A stretch of 64,000 nt of DNA from Onchocerca lupi. Taxonomy: Eukaryota > Nematoda > Chromadorea > Rhabditida > Onchocercidae. A program made the translations under genes and the position numbers. Positions 47,391-60,402 of this stretch are shown piece after piece. How positions within the stretch are numbered: the stretch's first letter is position 1; each line of letters begins with the position of its first letter. The DNA is taken from NCBI GenBank assembly GCA_028564675.1, contig JAOVVO010000409.1, forward strand, positions 1 to 64,000, in the 5' to 3' direction. The notes below the pieces were generated by a model that saw nothing but the letters and a program-made list of their open reading frames with translations, did no database searches and was not told where the DNA came from.

Positions 47391-50300
47391 ACACACATGC
47401 CCACACATACACATACACACATACACATGTAAATATGTATGCAATATTTCGTAGCAATAAGTTTTCCAGAAAAACACGCACAAACAACAATCAGTTTAGT
47501 TAAAAGTTTTGTTCGAGGCAACAATTTTTAACGCTGAAAGAACATCAATTGTTGTTACTTAACAGGTGCATTTTTGAAATCGATATAACCTGAGATTGAT
47601 GCAAAATGAAAATAAGGCAAAAGAAAACTTTAAACATTTCTTATCATCATAATGTCCTCAAGTGGTATAATTTTATTTGATGAATTTCCTTTTTCTTTTT
47701 TTTAAATTCAAATCAAATAAAAAATACCAATAATATGTAAAATGAAATTTTATTTATTTATTTTTTTTTTTTTGGAATGAATGAAGAAAAAAATAAGAGA
47801 ATATAAATAATGCAAAAATTACATCTACATATCGTGTATATATATCGTATCATGTTAAAGAAAGATGAAGATGAAGAAGAGCAGGCGGAAGAATAAAAAA
47901 AAAAGAAAAATATGTTAATGCAAAATTTGAGATTATAGATATTCTTGCTCATCATCATCATCATCAATTTGAAATTATCCATTTAAAAAATTTTTGATAG
48001 CTTTAAAAATTCTTTTCAAGCAATTGGATCTTTTTATTTACCGATAAAACACAAAAAGTTAAGCATATTATTTAACAGCTTTTTAAAATTATTTCCCACC
48101 AAAAACTTTTTCCCTTTCGTTATCCGAGATGACTGATGGCTGTAACAAAATATATATCGAATATCCAATAGGAAAATAAGATCAAATCGCTGTAAATAAT
48201 ATTAATGTTGACGAAATTGAAAAGCTCAATTTTCAAAATTAAATTAAAATACGATTGAAAATTTGCTAAATTTTTGTTCAAAATTTTGTTGTAATTTATT
48301 TAGGAAATTTAATATTTTCCTCGCCATTTATTGCTGTTTTATTTTTAAATTTTCAAATTATTCAAAATTTTTTAACTTTATTTTCAATTCATTCATAAGT
48401 TTTTTCTTTTTTCAACAAATACTTATAATACATATACATATATACAATATATGCAATATCATTGATCAATTTATCTAAATTGCTCCAACTTTCAGTTACA
48501 GTAATATGATAACTGTAGATTAAAGATCATTATAAAGTTTACAAAGATGTGATTTGCTTTCTTTTTTTTTTTTATGAGGAGGAAGAAGATGAAACGACAA
48601 AGTCATAAAAAAAAGGAGAATTATAAGCTAATACTAGCAATCTTTTAGCAAAATTGTTGACAAGCTTTTTCTTTTTTTTTTTTTCCTAATTCTTTTTTTT
48701 TCTTTTGAATTTCAAGTTTCTTTCCATTTTGATAATTTTCATTTTTGTTTGTCGTAATCAAAAGTACTGGTAGTATGTGTGATAGTTTTTTGCTAAAATA
48801 TCTGTAATCATTTTCTCAAATCAAAATTTGACATTTTTCATCGTTGCTCTACCACCAAATGCAAATTGTCATACTGTGGGTATTAAAGTATTTTGTTTGC
48901 TTCTTTATCGTCTATATTGTATACATAAAGATCATTTCTACCTGTTTATACCTGTTAATCTTCTAACTCTAATCCAGCAATCAACAAACAAACGAAGAGA
49001 CAAATATTTGTCATTCGAAAGTGATAGGGCGATAAATGATGTCGTAGTTTTTCAATTATTATTCAAATGAAATGCGATACTTTTATTGCTTTTAAATGAG
49101 ATTATATTAAAGTTAATTTTACCTATTTTTTATCATAAATATTTTATTTCGCTTACTTATCACAAAAAATTACATTCTTTTACATTTTCCATACAAATTT
49201 TTAAAATAATTGAAAATTTTTGATCAGTTTTTATTTTCATCTCATTAAATATGAAATTATTTCATTTAAAATTTCCAGAATGCACCGAAAAAAAGTTTCG
49301 AATAAATTTTAAACAATTGAGAAATTTTTCTTTTACATATATATTTTTTTTTTAATTCCAAATGAGATAATTTCATACTAATCAAAAAAAAAAAAGAAGA
49401 TGTTAATTTCAGCTTTTAAAAAAAGTTCTGTCCTCCTACATTTTCTCATGAATTTTAAAATATTTGAAAAATGTTTGTTTAGTTTTCATTTTCATTTTAT
49501 CGTATTATTATTATTAACTAGCATAATTCATTGCAATTGCTAATAATTTCTGCTCTGCATAAATTATCAAATATTTGATAGTTTGCAGAAAAGAAAGCAA
49601 AAAACAATTTAAGTAAGCTTCTAAAACCAATTTTCCTGTTCATTGATTTTGAAATTAATTGTTATCATTGTAAAAAGTGACCTTTAAGTAATGTTTTTGC
49701 AATGTTTATCACCCAAAGACCAATCCTTGGATTACATCCGTTGTGACATTCATTTTTCAATTTTTCCTTTTTTTGGATTATGTCGACTTTTTTTTTTTTT
49801 TTTTTTTCATTTCTAATTCCTTTTTCGTTTCTTAATTTCATTACTGTAACCATTTGATGGATTGAAATTTGAACAGATTATTTTTGCTTGTTGTATCACT
49901 TTTTGCTTCGAAAAACATTTGTACGAATTTTTTTTTTTTTTTGCAAACTTTCGCTCATTTATAATTAGAATTTATTGTTTTGAAGAAAAAAATGAAATAG
50001 CTTACAGTTGTTTAGCTCTTTGCTTTTTAATTAATTAGGTTGATATTTCATTTAGAAGATGAAGCATTGCGGAAGATGAAGTAATTAATAGAATCATTGA
50101 AATTTCATTAAATTTTGAAATTTTAATTCATTTTTATCTCAAAATCTAATACTCTCTGAATTTATGCCCGCATTTTATAAGCCATTGTCGTTATTTTGCC
50201 CAAATTTTGAGATTAATAAAAATGGAAAAGAAAAAAAAACTATAATGATACCTTGACAGGCATAAATTTAGAGTTCAGATTTTGAAAAGATAAATCAAAT

Positions 50301-50510
50301 CCGATTTGTAATTGCGGATGATGACGTAATTAGTAATAATCGTTGAAATTTCAAAAAAAAATTTGAAATTTGAATTCATTTTTTTTTTTCCTTCTTCACA
50401 TTTAAGGTTGAAAAAAGATTGTATTTAATCGTGCGAACATACCTGTAGGAAAATTTTGTTAGCAAATAGATGAAAGAATTCCTGCTCAGCTTAGTCACAT
50501 AAATTTGCTT

Positions 50511-50620
50511 TTAAAACAACAGTTCATCCTTCTCGCCAACATCAATCTTTTTGCCGTGTAAATTACTTCTTGAAGTAAATTCTGCCTCCAAGGGGGCATC
50601 ACCTTTGCTAACCTCTGATC
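50511..50620 (-). CDS. Small unidentified protein, terminal exon
   Basis: The minus-strand segment reads SEVSKGDAPLEAEFTSRSNL and HGKKIDVGEKDELLF before TAA (50511-50513). The composition is mixed and charged, with GC-rich codons (GCC CCC TTG GAG GCA) quite unlike the surroundings, so it is very likely real coding. The exon start is placed after GATTAG (50621-50622) because this completes the split Gly codon left by the first exon at 52106-52160. An alternative acceptor a few bases on (GATCAG) would give Glu instead. The open frame continues upstream into poly-Lys low complexity, which is probably intron. No domain is recognised. The acidic/basic alternation suggests a soluble protein. Confidence 0.55.
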
Positions 50621-52105
50621 CTAATCTCGACGAAATTTTCAAAATTCTTTTTCTTTTTTTTTTTTTTTCTTCTCCTCTTTTAACTCTTTTCAAATAAATG
50701 AAAATTTATCACTTCTAATAGATTTTTGTTCGCTTTACCAAAAAAAAAAAAAAAAAAAAAAAAAAAATAAGAGGAAAGAAAAGAAAAATTCATTTCAATT
50801 TTATGATTTAAATTTCGAGCGAAAAAAGAATTGAATTTGGTAAGTAATTAATTAATTAATTCAGTTTGAATTCAGAATAATAAATTATTCTGAATTTTGA
50901 AACTTTTTCTATTTCAAAATATTGTTGATACAATTTTTTTTTTCTGAATTGTTTCGAAATTTTTTTTTACCTGATAACATTGTAATAAATGAAATTTATA
51001 CTAAAATTTTTTAAATTTTACTTTTTTAAATTTTATTTCTATTTTTTTTTTTTGTATTTATTGCATAATTTCATTTTCTAATAATGAAAGAATTAATTCA
51101 TTTGTTTCACTATCAATAAGATTAAAAGTCAATCAATGATAGAAGAAATAAAGAGGTAATTTACAAGTGAGAAAGGATTGAACTCTAAACTTTTGCCTCA
51201 TTTTGAGAAAATAGGATAAACAATTAGTAACTTGCAGCAATTGATATTTGCAAATCATTTTTAAGTTCAACCTAATTAGAAGACGAGAAATTATCAGCTA
51301 ATTGAGAAAGGAAAATATTAAACTACGGGAATTTATATGTTTAGTAATAACTTTTGATGTTCACCGCACCATTAATTATGTGTTAATTCAATTAATTCTG
51401 CTAACGATCTACTCGCATCAGAAACAATCATTAACCTAAATATCTTCTGTTTACCAACTTTTTCTGATTTCACACTCTCATTCGGATCATCATTTCTAAT
51501 AGTTCTAATACAAGGAGTAATTTTTCCCATCATATGGTTTTGTGTATATTTTAAATTAATTCCATCATGTTCCGTAATTTAAATTCTATGAAAATGAAAG
51601 AAACTAAATTAATTTCAAAATTTGTAATTAAAACTTTATAAAATTTTTACAAATCAATAATTCAATAATAAATTCTTTTCCATCGAACTGTTAGTAAATA
51701 AGTATAAATTTGTAACATTAAAACATTGTTTACTGATTTTCACATAGGTACAATGATAAATTTATCTGGTAATTAATCGATTCATACAAATACTGATATG
51801 CTGAAAAATAGAAAATGAATATTTGAAATAATAACTTAAATGATTGAATAACTATTTAAATTGCAAATTTGATGCACATGGCGCCATGGAAGATATTGTG
51901 AATCCATCTATCGAATAATTAGTCATTTTATATAGGTACTAATGGGCTGGAAAATACATTAAGAAAATTAATATTTGAAATAATAATTGAAATGATTTAA
52001 TCATTGAAAAAGTATTTTACTTGCAAGTTTTGATACACATGGCGCCATGAAAGATGTTGTGAATTCATCCTATCTATCTATTCGTCGATCCAATTCATAA
52101 CATAC
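50621..52105 (-). other. Intron of the small two-exon gene
   Basis: About 1.5 kb, AT-rich, with a 28-A tract (50740-50767) and most of the tandem duplication at 51744-52085. A further middle exon cannot be ruled out. Confidence 0.4.
51744..52085. repeat. Diverged tandem duplication, two units of about 165-175 bp
   Basis: Shared landmarks in order: ATAGGTAC(A/T)A(A/T), GCTG(A/G)AAAATA, AATATTTGAAATAATAA, then ATGATT(G/T)AAT, then CACATGGCGCCATG(G/A)AAGAT and TTGTGAAT(C/T)CATC. The perfect 12-bp palindrome CATGGCGCCATG occurs in both units (51877-51888 and 52038-52049, 161 bp apart). Confidence 0.75.
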
Positions 52106-52160
52106 CTGTACAAACATTATCATATTTATCGGCTTCTTCAAAGGATGTCGGAATGTTCAT
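52106..52160 (-). CDS. Small unidentified protein, first exon
   Basis: ATG at 52160 opens MNIPTSFEEADKYDNVCT and leaves one base before a consensus donor (ACAG|GTATGT). The peptide is clearly protein-like. The exiting phase matches the acceptor chosen for 50511-50620. Together they give 54 residues, short but complete: soluble, acidic, one cysteine, no signal peptide. It might equally be the first exon of a longer gene whose middle exons I missed. Confidence 0.5.
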
Positions 52161-53697
52161 TGATCATTCCTAAGAGTTAATCCTCTTAACCTTCTTTAGT
52201 TGGAAACAATTCAGAGAATGTAAATGGTCAATGAAAATTCTGATATTTCAAAAAAAAAAAAAAGATAGAAAGAAATATCATATGTTAAAATGAGTGTGCG
52301 TGGGTGTATAATCTATATGCGTGGGTGGATACAGGTATGAATATGATGAATTATCAACTTATTGTTGTATCTTAATGGTCATCAATAAACGGCTACATCC
52401 TCAATCAAACTAAAAAAATTTTTAGCATAATCCTTCGAATTTATTCCGCTTCCATGCCATAATATCACTTCTCTCTCATTTATCATCTCTTTATCACACA
52501 TAATTAACTTTCTAGTTCTAAATTTCTAGGAATTGAAAAAAATTGAAATTGCTTATTGCTTTTAATTTCTTAGAAAGGAGAATTTGGTTTTTAAGATTTC
52601 TTGAAATTCAATTTTCATTCAACCAGATAAGGAATTAATTTCTAGGTATTTGGTTAATATAGTAAATTTCAGTTAATTTTTCTTGAAAATTTTGAGAAAT
52701 ATCAGAAAATATCTAAGAAACAGTTATTATTGTTCGGTAGTTATTTAAGGTTTATATTGATAAAAGAATACGATAAAAATAATTTTTGTATTTTGAGCAA
52801 AACGAGCCTTATCATCTTTAATTCATAACCGACATAATTGACAATTTAATGAGAATTTTTCCAAGAATTTAGTTGATAATTGCTAACTATTCGTGAATAA
52901 GTAAATTAATGATAAAATTTCGATATGTTTTTTTAAAAAAAAAAAATCAAATATTGCGAATAATACTTTCAATTCATTCATTAACAAATTGATGCCATCA
53001 GATCAATTTACTTCGCCAATTTATGCTCACATCTTTGATTATTTTCTTTCAATTCATTTCAATGGCAAATATTTATAATTCAAAATTAAAAAAATTTTAC
53101 TAGTATTTTCGTAAATGAATTTTATTTATTCACTACATTTAATTCAACTCACTGATTACTTTTTTTAAAATTTTTATCGAATTCTTTCAAAGCTTCCACA
53201 AATGCTATTTGAGTAGAGCTTTTTTTTTTTTTTTCATTTATCTGCTTTGCCCTTAAGGTTTATTATTTTAATTCATGCAACAATTTTGCATCAATTTACT
53301 GAAATTTTTTAGTCTTTATAGTAGTACAATTCCGTCAATTTTATTTAATTAAATATTCAATTATTAATTATCTTGCCATATATACTTTGTTTTTCTTCTC
53401 TTTTATCATTTTTATATACAAATAATTTTTCAAATATTTACTACGCCTATCGATTGAAAATTGATGAAAATTTTCAATTTTTAGTGAAAATTTTAAACTG
53501 AGAAAATAAAAATTGTTTGAAATACGATGGATTCATGTCAATTACAATTCAAGATAAGTAAACTTTCCTTTTTTTTTTTTTTTTTTGCACTTCATATTAC
53601 ATTTTCAGATATGATATTGAACTTCATTTGCCCTTTTAAGATTTATCCCCAAATTTTAATATATATATTCATGAGACAGGCAAATATTCTTGCCTTT

Positions 53698-53756
53698 TCA
53701 CCCGTCGGGTAACTTTTTCTGCCCGTTCCTACCCGTCGCTTCCCGTAACTTCCCCT
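53698..53756 (+). other. Isolated cluster of CCCGT motifs
   Basis: Four CCCGT pentamers (53701, 53722, 53732, 53742) and a CCCC within 56 bp, spaced roughly 10 bp apart at the end, beginning with the near-palindrome ACCCGTCGGGT. It is conspicuous in AT-rich flanks and could be a factor-binding cluster. Confidence 0.6.
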
Positions 53757-55744
53757 TTCATCTAAACAGCATTTGTTATAATAAACGCTGAACAAACATT
53801 ACAAATATGAAAAAATTGAGATAAATACCAAGCTTAGTAGAAATTTGATTCCATTGTTATTTCGATAAAATGATTTTTTGACATATTTCAAATTTCTACC
53901 ATATTCAAATTCGATTATTTCAGTCTTACTTTTAGTTTAAGAGAAATGAATGGTTACTGTAAATGAGTAAAGTTTTTGAAAAAAATTTGTCAGATATAGA
54001 GTATTAGATTTGCTTGCTATTCTTTTACAAGATAACATTAATACTGTTATTAATTTATTTCATTATAAATTATAATATCAATATTCTATGATAAATTATC
54101 ATTCCACCATTTATTCCACTATAAATTATCACTTCATTAAATCAATTCTTCGTACTTTTTTTTTTTATCATTTATCATATTGAAAAATGACAAAGGAACG
54201 GTTATTGTTCTTATCGTATCATTGCTTAAGAGAGACAGATGATGAAATGAAATGATTGATCTTTTCGATCAAAATATTTTAATCCAAATATTTTTCTCTT
54301 TTTTCCATTTTTTTTCCCATTGTAATGTTTATATATAAATATATGTTTACATCAATATTTTTATCATTTATCAAATTGGAAAATATTGGCATTTGATTAT
54401 ATTTATGGAATGATATATAGCGAAACATATCATATTACAATCATTTTTTTTTCCTTTTTATCTAAAACATTTTATATTAATTTAATTTAATCTAAGATGT
54501 CAAACAAACAAATTTAAAGTGTATATCATTAATTGCAATTATTAATTGATGGTAGGTGGAAAAATTTTAATCAGAAATATCATCATTTATGACTTTCGAA
54601 ACGAGAAAAAGGAATCATTGATAATGATTATAAAATAATCATTATAATTAAATAGCCAAACGAATAAGAAAATTAGTAAACGAATGAATATGATAATAAT
54701 TAGAATTATGAAAATTATAACCAAAAGTATTGTGATAATAAAATGGATAATTTGATCTTATCTTCATCGATCATTCAGATTTTCACATTTTTTTTGTCAA
54801 ATATTCTTGTTTCCTGATATTTATCATTTATACGAATAACTTAAAAATTATTTACTTAAAATAAGTATTTAGTAGAGTTGAAAAGTCTTATTCTATTCGT
54901 AAAACATTCCAAAAAATAAAATTCATTTTTTCCCAAGCATTGTTCCATTTTATGAGTGGTGGAAATCCTTGTGAAGCTAAGAAAAGAAATTTGGGTAAAA
55001 TAAAATCATCCGAAATAATAAATTTTTAAAATTCTACATGTTGTATGTAATTTTCTTGTAAAATTTTTCTCAAAAATTATATGGTTTCAAACAATTTTTC
55101 ACATCATATCATTAATTTTTCTTTCACAATATTACAATTTCAGTCGATTAAATTTACCTTTTGATGATAACAATAATATTTGAACGTTTATTCCATTCAT
55201 AAAATGATAAAATAGTAATATTAGGCAAAAATATGAAAATAAATTACCTGAGATTTTCCGGGAGAGAAAAGAAGTAGAAAAAAATGGAAGGTATTGAATT
55301 TCAAGGCTTAAAAGACACTGAAAAGGTTAAGTATTAAATTTCAAACTAAGAATCAGTTTGATATTCTTTTCTTTTCAAATTATATTTTTTCATATACATA
55401 CATATGTTCATCGATAAGGCTTATTAACATCAATGAAATAATTGCATGTAAATGCGATAAAAAAGGACTTTTTCTTCTAATGACAATGATGACGATTTGA
55501 TAATGATGATAATGATAATGATGATGGTGATGATGAAAGACTTTGTATAATTTAAATGTAAATAAAGGAAGCAAAAAAATTTTTTTTTCCAATTAATTCT
55601 AAAATAATGAATGAGAATGTTCATTCCATTTTTATATTCTTTTTTATTTGTTTGTCAATTTTTTCTCCTCCCCCGCCTTCCAAGCTTATCCGTTTAATCA
55701 ATATAAAAAATATGCAAATATATTACATACATACATATGCATTT

Positions 55745-55797
55745 ATGTATGTATGTGTGTATGTGTGTATGTATGTATGTATGTATGTATGTGTATG
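55745..55797. repeat. (ATGT)n microsatellite
   Basis: Imperfect tetranucleotide run. It yields open frames in several phases on both strands, none of them genes. Confidence 0.9.
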
Positions 55798-56879
55798 TAT
55801 CAATTCGTGTAAATAATTTTTAGCTGCCATATCAATCAACGGGAGGTTTTTTAATGGTTTCTTGGGTGGAATGTGAAAACATCTGCTTGGAAAAACATAT
55901 AATGAACATATGTCTCGGATTGCATCCATCTTCGATGTATTAAAATATATAATTTTATATGATATATCGATAAATTCATCAATTAATGGTGTCCCATTTC
56001 ATTTCAATTAAATGTGTTGTTTTTCCATTCACCACAACAAACATTATTTCCGCAAATAGATTGTACACACTTTGATAGGCAATAAACTGATAAATGTTCG
56101 AATATGTAATGTTTACATACACATACATATCCCTTTCATTCCTATTATTCATTATATTAGTTTAGTCTATGTAAATTGTTTAAGTTAGCTTGTAATACAA
56201 CAATTCAGCTTAATTTAACATATTTCGTATATTTTTAGAGATTAAGAAAACAAAAAATTGGAACTCTATAGTATTATTAAGTTTGCAATCATACTAATGA
56301 ATTAATTTGGATTTAATTAATTTGCATTTTATTTTTGATTTCTTATTAATTATTCTCTCTCTCAAAAAAAAAAAAAAAAAAAAAAACTGTTGTGGCAAGA
56401 AGTTATTAAGGATAATTACGAGATAGACTAAAATCTTCTACAGAACATTACGAAATTTTGCGGTAAACATATGATCTGATAAATTTCCTGAATTTTTTTT
56501 CCATTAAATTATTATGCACTTAATTTATTATCATCATATTATTCTTATAATTATTTCAAATAACTATGATTACTGTTATTAGTGTCATGATAATCCTCAT
56601 TGTCGAAAAATAAGCCATTATCATGTTGTTATCACTATCACTATCATCATTATCGTTATTTATCAGCGTATCAAAATTATAATTATTAGAATTCTGATAC
56701 TATTTTTGTAAATTCTATTGTCCCCAATATCTTCTTTCCATCACAACATTATCATTATTATTATCATCAACATAATCATCGCTAACTAGCAATTATCATC
56801 AATTTCTATTATCATCATGCAAAAATCAACATTTGGACATTTATACTTGGCATTTGTAGCTACCGTATCAAACATCCAA

Positions 56880-57340
56880 TGAGAACAAGTTTCAACTCCT
56901 TCGCTCTTGCTCTCTCTCTCTCTCTCTCCTCTTTTCTCTGTTCTTATATTAAACTCCGCCTATCTTTTTTCCCGAGATCTCCGTTTAAGAGTTATCTTAA
57001 TGAATGAACAGGTAAAATTTCAATCACTGATAAGATCGTCTATGGGAAGAAGACGGAAATGCTGGACAAATAGGCCCATCCCAAATGAGGGCGGTCAGAT
57101 GTAAACCGTGGAAGGGCGGGGGGAGGAGTTCAAGGGAATGGGCAGGCGTTAAGTTCGCGGATTATCCACTGGTGGAGTTGCCCGCCTCTTCGCTCCCTCC
57201 CCCGATCAGCCCATCGATCCACCGACCGACCACCTATCCCGAAACATTCGTGAATAACGTGTTCGACAAGCAATCATTCGGAAGGAGGAAGCATTGTGTC
57301 GAACAACGGCGTCATTGCCACGCTTACATTCATCCATCAA
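56880..57340 (+). promoter_or_regulatory. GC-rich island, candidate promoter region of the right-hand gene
   Basis: Begins with a (CT)n run (about 56910-56930). It continues through a short ATG-AAT-GAA-CAG followed by GTAAAA (57001-57012), which could be a tiny first coding exon, and a strongly GC-rich core at 57060-57330 with GGGCGGGGGGAGG and CCCGCCTCTTCGCTCCCTCC. It contains many CpG, unlike anything else nearby. The next plus-strand exons (60565, 61501) lie 3-4 kb downstream. The open frame at 57085-57495 runs into tandem repeats and is not considered coding. Confidence 0.4.
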
Positions 57341-57362
57341 TTCCGGCCATCATTTATCCTTC

Positions 57363-57640
57363 GTTTCGTTCCGTTCCACTCCGTTCCGGATACCATTATT
57401 GGCTTTTTTCCAAAGTTAATTTCGTTCCGTTCCGGATTATCATTATTATTCCTCCTCAAAATTACCCACAATCTATTCCGTATTATCATTATTAGCCTTT
57501 TTCAAAGTTACTTTCATTTCATTCCGGATCACCATTATTAATCGTTCTCAAAATTGCTTTCGTCCAGTTTCGTACATTATCTATCATTATCAGGCTTTTT
57601 TTTCAAAATTCCTTTTCTTCCATTTCTGATCATTATCATG
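57363..57640. repeat. Degenerate tandem array, about five units of 45-58 bp
   Basis: Consensus TTTCGTTCCGTTCCGGATTA, then TCATTATTAG, CTTTTTCAAA and GTTA. Units begin near 57363, 57421, 57471, 57515 and 57560, with a decayed sixth to about 57640. Related CATTCCGGATCA pieces recur near 57718 and 57750. Confidence 0.75.
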
Positions 57641-57892
57641 ATGATGATGATTATGATGTCTAATGATGATTATCATTAGGATGATTATGATTGATTGTCA
57701 TCATTATGATGTCTTCATTCCATTCCGGATCACTCTTATCATTCATCCGGTATTCAATCTTTCCTTTTCTGTTCTTATCAGTATTGCAAACTAGTTTTCC
57801 GGTACATTGTTAACATATCATTGATAATGTTTTATTGTTGTTTTGTTACAACATGAATGACAATATTCTAACATTGTCATCAAATCAATCAG

Positions 57893-57974
57893 TCGGTCGA
57901 TTAGTTAGTCGCTCGATCAGTCAGTCAATCAGTCAGTTAGTCAAATCAGTGGTTGTGTGTGTGTGTGTGTGTGT
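57893..57974. repeat. (GTCA/GTTA)n minisatellite followed by (TG)n
   Basis: CAGTCGGTCGATTAGTTAGTCGCTCGATCAGTCAGTCAA-type tetranucleotide drift runs into about ten TG repeats (57954-57974). Confidence 0.8.
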
Positions 57975-59396
57975 TTGATGACAATTTTCTTGCTGATTGT
58001 AATCATCTTTTTCTTGTCATTATCGACCATTTTTCTTCAATCTTCCATTCCTTTTTTTGTTTTATTTTCTCTTCCTCTATTTCTCTCTCTTCTTCATTAT
58101 CTTTCGCTTATTTGAAGTTTTTTTTTTTTTTTTTTTTTAATAAATGAAACAAATTAATGAATTTAAAAAATTTATTTAATTCCTCCTTTTTTCTTTTTTT
58201 TTTTTTTGTTTATTATACTATTTAATTATGCTCATTATTCGATTGATATTACCGCTTCGATTTAAAAATGGATAGTCTGTGCGCGATAAATCCAATTATT
58301 ACAACTGAAATGAATGAATGAATGAATGAATCGTTGTTGAGTTGATTAATGATAGCATCATGATTGATGCTAATCACTAATAGGCAATTTTCATATTTTC
58401 ACGTTTCACGTTTCATTGACGTGTCCAAGGTATACTTGTATGATTGAAATTGAGAAAGGATGATTTAGATAATCGTATGAGCATAATTAATTTGCATTGA
58501 ATAGAAGAGAATAGATATATATAATAATTGATAACGTATAACTGACAGATTTTGATCGCAAAAGAATTGATCGAATGATAAGCATAGATAAATGATAACA
58601 TAAATAAGATTTAGTCAAAATATAGATGAATGATAACTTAAGTAAAATACCGGCAACAAATATGAAATTGATGTAAATGAAGTAAGGAATCGACGAGGGT
58701 ATGAATTTAACAAGTTCGATAAGAAGCAGAAAATTGAAATGTCGAATTCCTTGGCTTCTTTTATTCAGACTTCAGATAATTCTATTTATCCTGTTCTTCA
58801 TTAAAATTAGCTCAAGTATGTTTCTCACGATTAATCTTCTTTTGCTTAATCTTCTAAGAATTTTCAAATCATTATTTAAAATCATTCACTAATTAATAAT
58901 TCATTTAGAATCATTTACAAAAGAAGTCGAATTCAACTATGAATAACACCATTAAGAGCTTGAAGTAATCGTAATAAAATATTCATTCATTTTTATCATT
59001 CAATTGTTTAATTGCCATTTTGCAATAGGAAATTTTAACGATTTTAAATTCTCAATTATTTAGCAAATAACTATTATAATAAATATGCCTATCTTAGTTA
59101 TAATAAAAAAAAAAATAATATCTTCTTATTTGTTGAAATGGAAAAATTTTAAAATTTGTCCCCAATATTTTAAAATTTTAAATAATTAATCAAAAATTGT
59201 CGATAATAAACAAACGGCAACATATTGACATTTTTATTTCTGATCTAAAACTTCTGACCGATAAACTAATCCCAATAAAAAAGAAAAAAAATTTTTTTTT
59301 TTTTTTTTTTAACAATATATATTTGCACTTTACAGCTGAACAACTTATTTAATCATTTCTAACTTTGAATTCATTTTTTTTTCCAATTTTTTTTTT

Positions 59397-59527
59397 GATG
59401 CAATCCAATAATTACAACAACATTCACTCAACAAGTATCTCATCTTCTTCTGCCACCTTTTCACGTCCCGCTCTTCAACCATCATCATCATCATCATCAT
59501 CATCAAATCATATTGGTACAAACGTCA
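59397..59527 (+). CDS. Possible Ser-rich exon, weak
   Basis: An ATG at 59397 opens a Ser/Asn-rich frame (SNNYNNIHSTSISSSSATFS, then RPALQP and an (ATC)n-encoded poly-Ser run at 59481-59505) that could be an N-terminal activation-type region of the right-hand gene. A GTACAA donor-like site lies after it. The poly-Ser is a microsatellite product, so this is listed only as a possibility. Confidence 0.15.
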
Positions 59528-60362
59528 GGAAAACCTGTTATCGTGTCGATGAACATCATGTTTTCACAAAACAAATCACTGTTGCGTTATTTTTCTTTTT
59601 TTTTTTTTTTTTTTTCTTTGCTAGAACGTTGACGTTTGTCAACCTCATTTGTTACTTTGGTACATTAACAGAAACAATTTCATACATCCGCCTCCTTACA
59701 CAAAAATGATGTGTATAAACAAAAAATATTGATGATGTTTGAAATGTGTTACAGTATTTGCAATATTTGATTTCACATAATTTCATTAAATTTTAATTTT
59801 ATAATTTCAACCAATCAATGATAATTTTTTGCACATTATTATATTTTTGCTTATGCTTTTGTCTATGTGATTTAATAAAGTTGCAACTTGTCAAATAATT
59901 TTTGGTCATTTTATGAATCATTTATATTTAATTTGATGTTTTAGCTTTCAAATATTTATCAAATTCTTTTTCTTTCCTTCAATTTATTGATTGATGTAGC
60001 AGTCATCATTTGTTTATGTTACAAGCAACATCATGTTATTAGAAAATATTCAAATAAATTGATCAATGGGTTATTTTTTTTGATATTACAAAGCGATTAT
60101 TAGATTATTTATTTATTTTTTTTTTTTTTAGGATTTCAGATTATTTTGAAAAAAAGAAAATCTTTTTTTCGTTAAAATTGATTTTCTTCATTGGCTTTTA
60201 TCAAAAAACAATATTTCTATTTTCTGTTATCATTTCTTATCGGTATTATCATCAATATCATCATTACAACTATTATTTGCTGTTATTTTATTTTATTTTT
60301 CTCTGATAGCACTGATATAATATTTATCAACATTTCAACAACAAACGATAAACAATAAACAA

Positions 60363-60402
60363 TAACAACAATAACAACAACAACAACAACAACAACAACA
60401 AT
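60363..60402. repeat. (CAA)n microsatellite
   Basis: Just upstream of the poly-Ala exon. On the opposite strand it encodes the Leu runs seen there. Confidence 0.9.

Larger units (their letters stand above)
42295..50510. other. AT-rich stretch without a supported gene
   Basis: Contains GAT microsatellite (43018-43061), the duplicated 140-bp unit at 44525-44810, the ATCC-type minisatellite at 46500-46720, an (AC)n run (47363-47390) and many poly-T tracts. Plus-strand open frames at 43388-43733 (one reaching a CAAAG|GTAAAT donor-like site) and 46282-46470 (followed by a strong polypyrimidine-CAG) were examined, but no consistent gene could be built. The 50-83 residue open frames rich in Phe or Lys are homopolymer artefacts. 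Confidence 0.45.
52161..56880. other. AT-rich stretch without a supported gene
   Basis: Contains a C-rich CCCGT cluster (53698-53756), GAT microsatellite (55490-55536) and (ATGT)n microsatellite (55745-55797), plus poly-T tracts and a poly-A tract at about 56366-56386. No exon with both a credible frame and splice signals was seen. Confidence 0.45.

Noticed and set aside
48828..49070. 80-codon plus-strand frame with mixed composition
   Set aside because: Starts at TTG, not ATG, and lacks splice sites. Its length is within chance for this window.
57085..57495. 136-residue plus-strand open frame across the GC-rich island
   Set aside because: It runs out of the island into degenerate TTCCGTTCCGGA tandem repeats. 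Composition reflects the repeats, and no acceptor/donor pair supports it. Better explained as promoter DNA.
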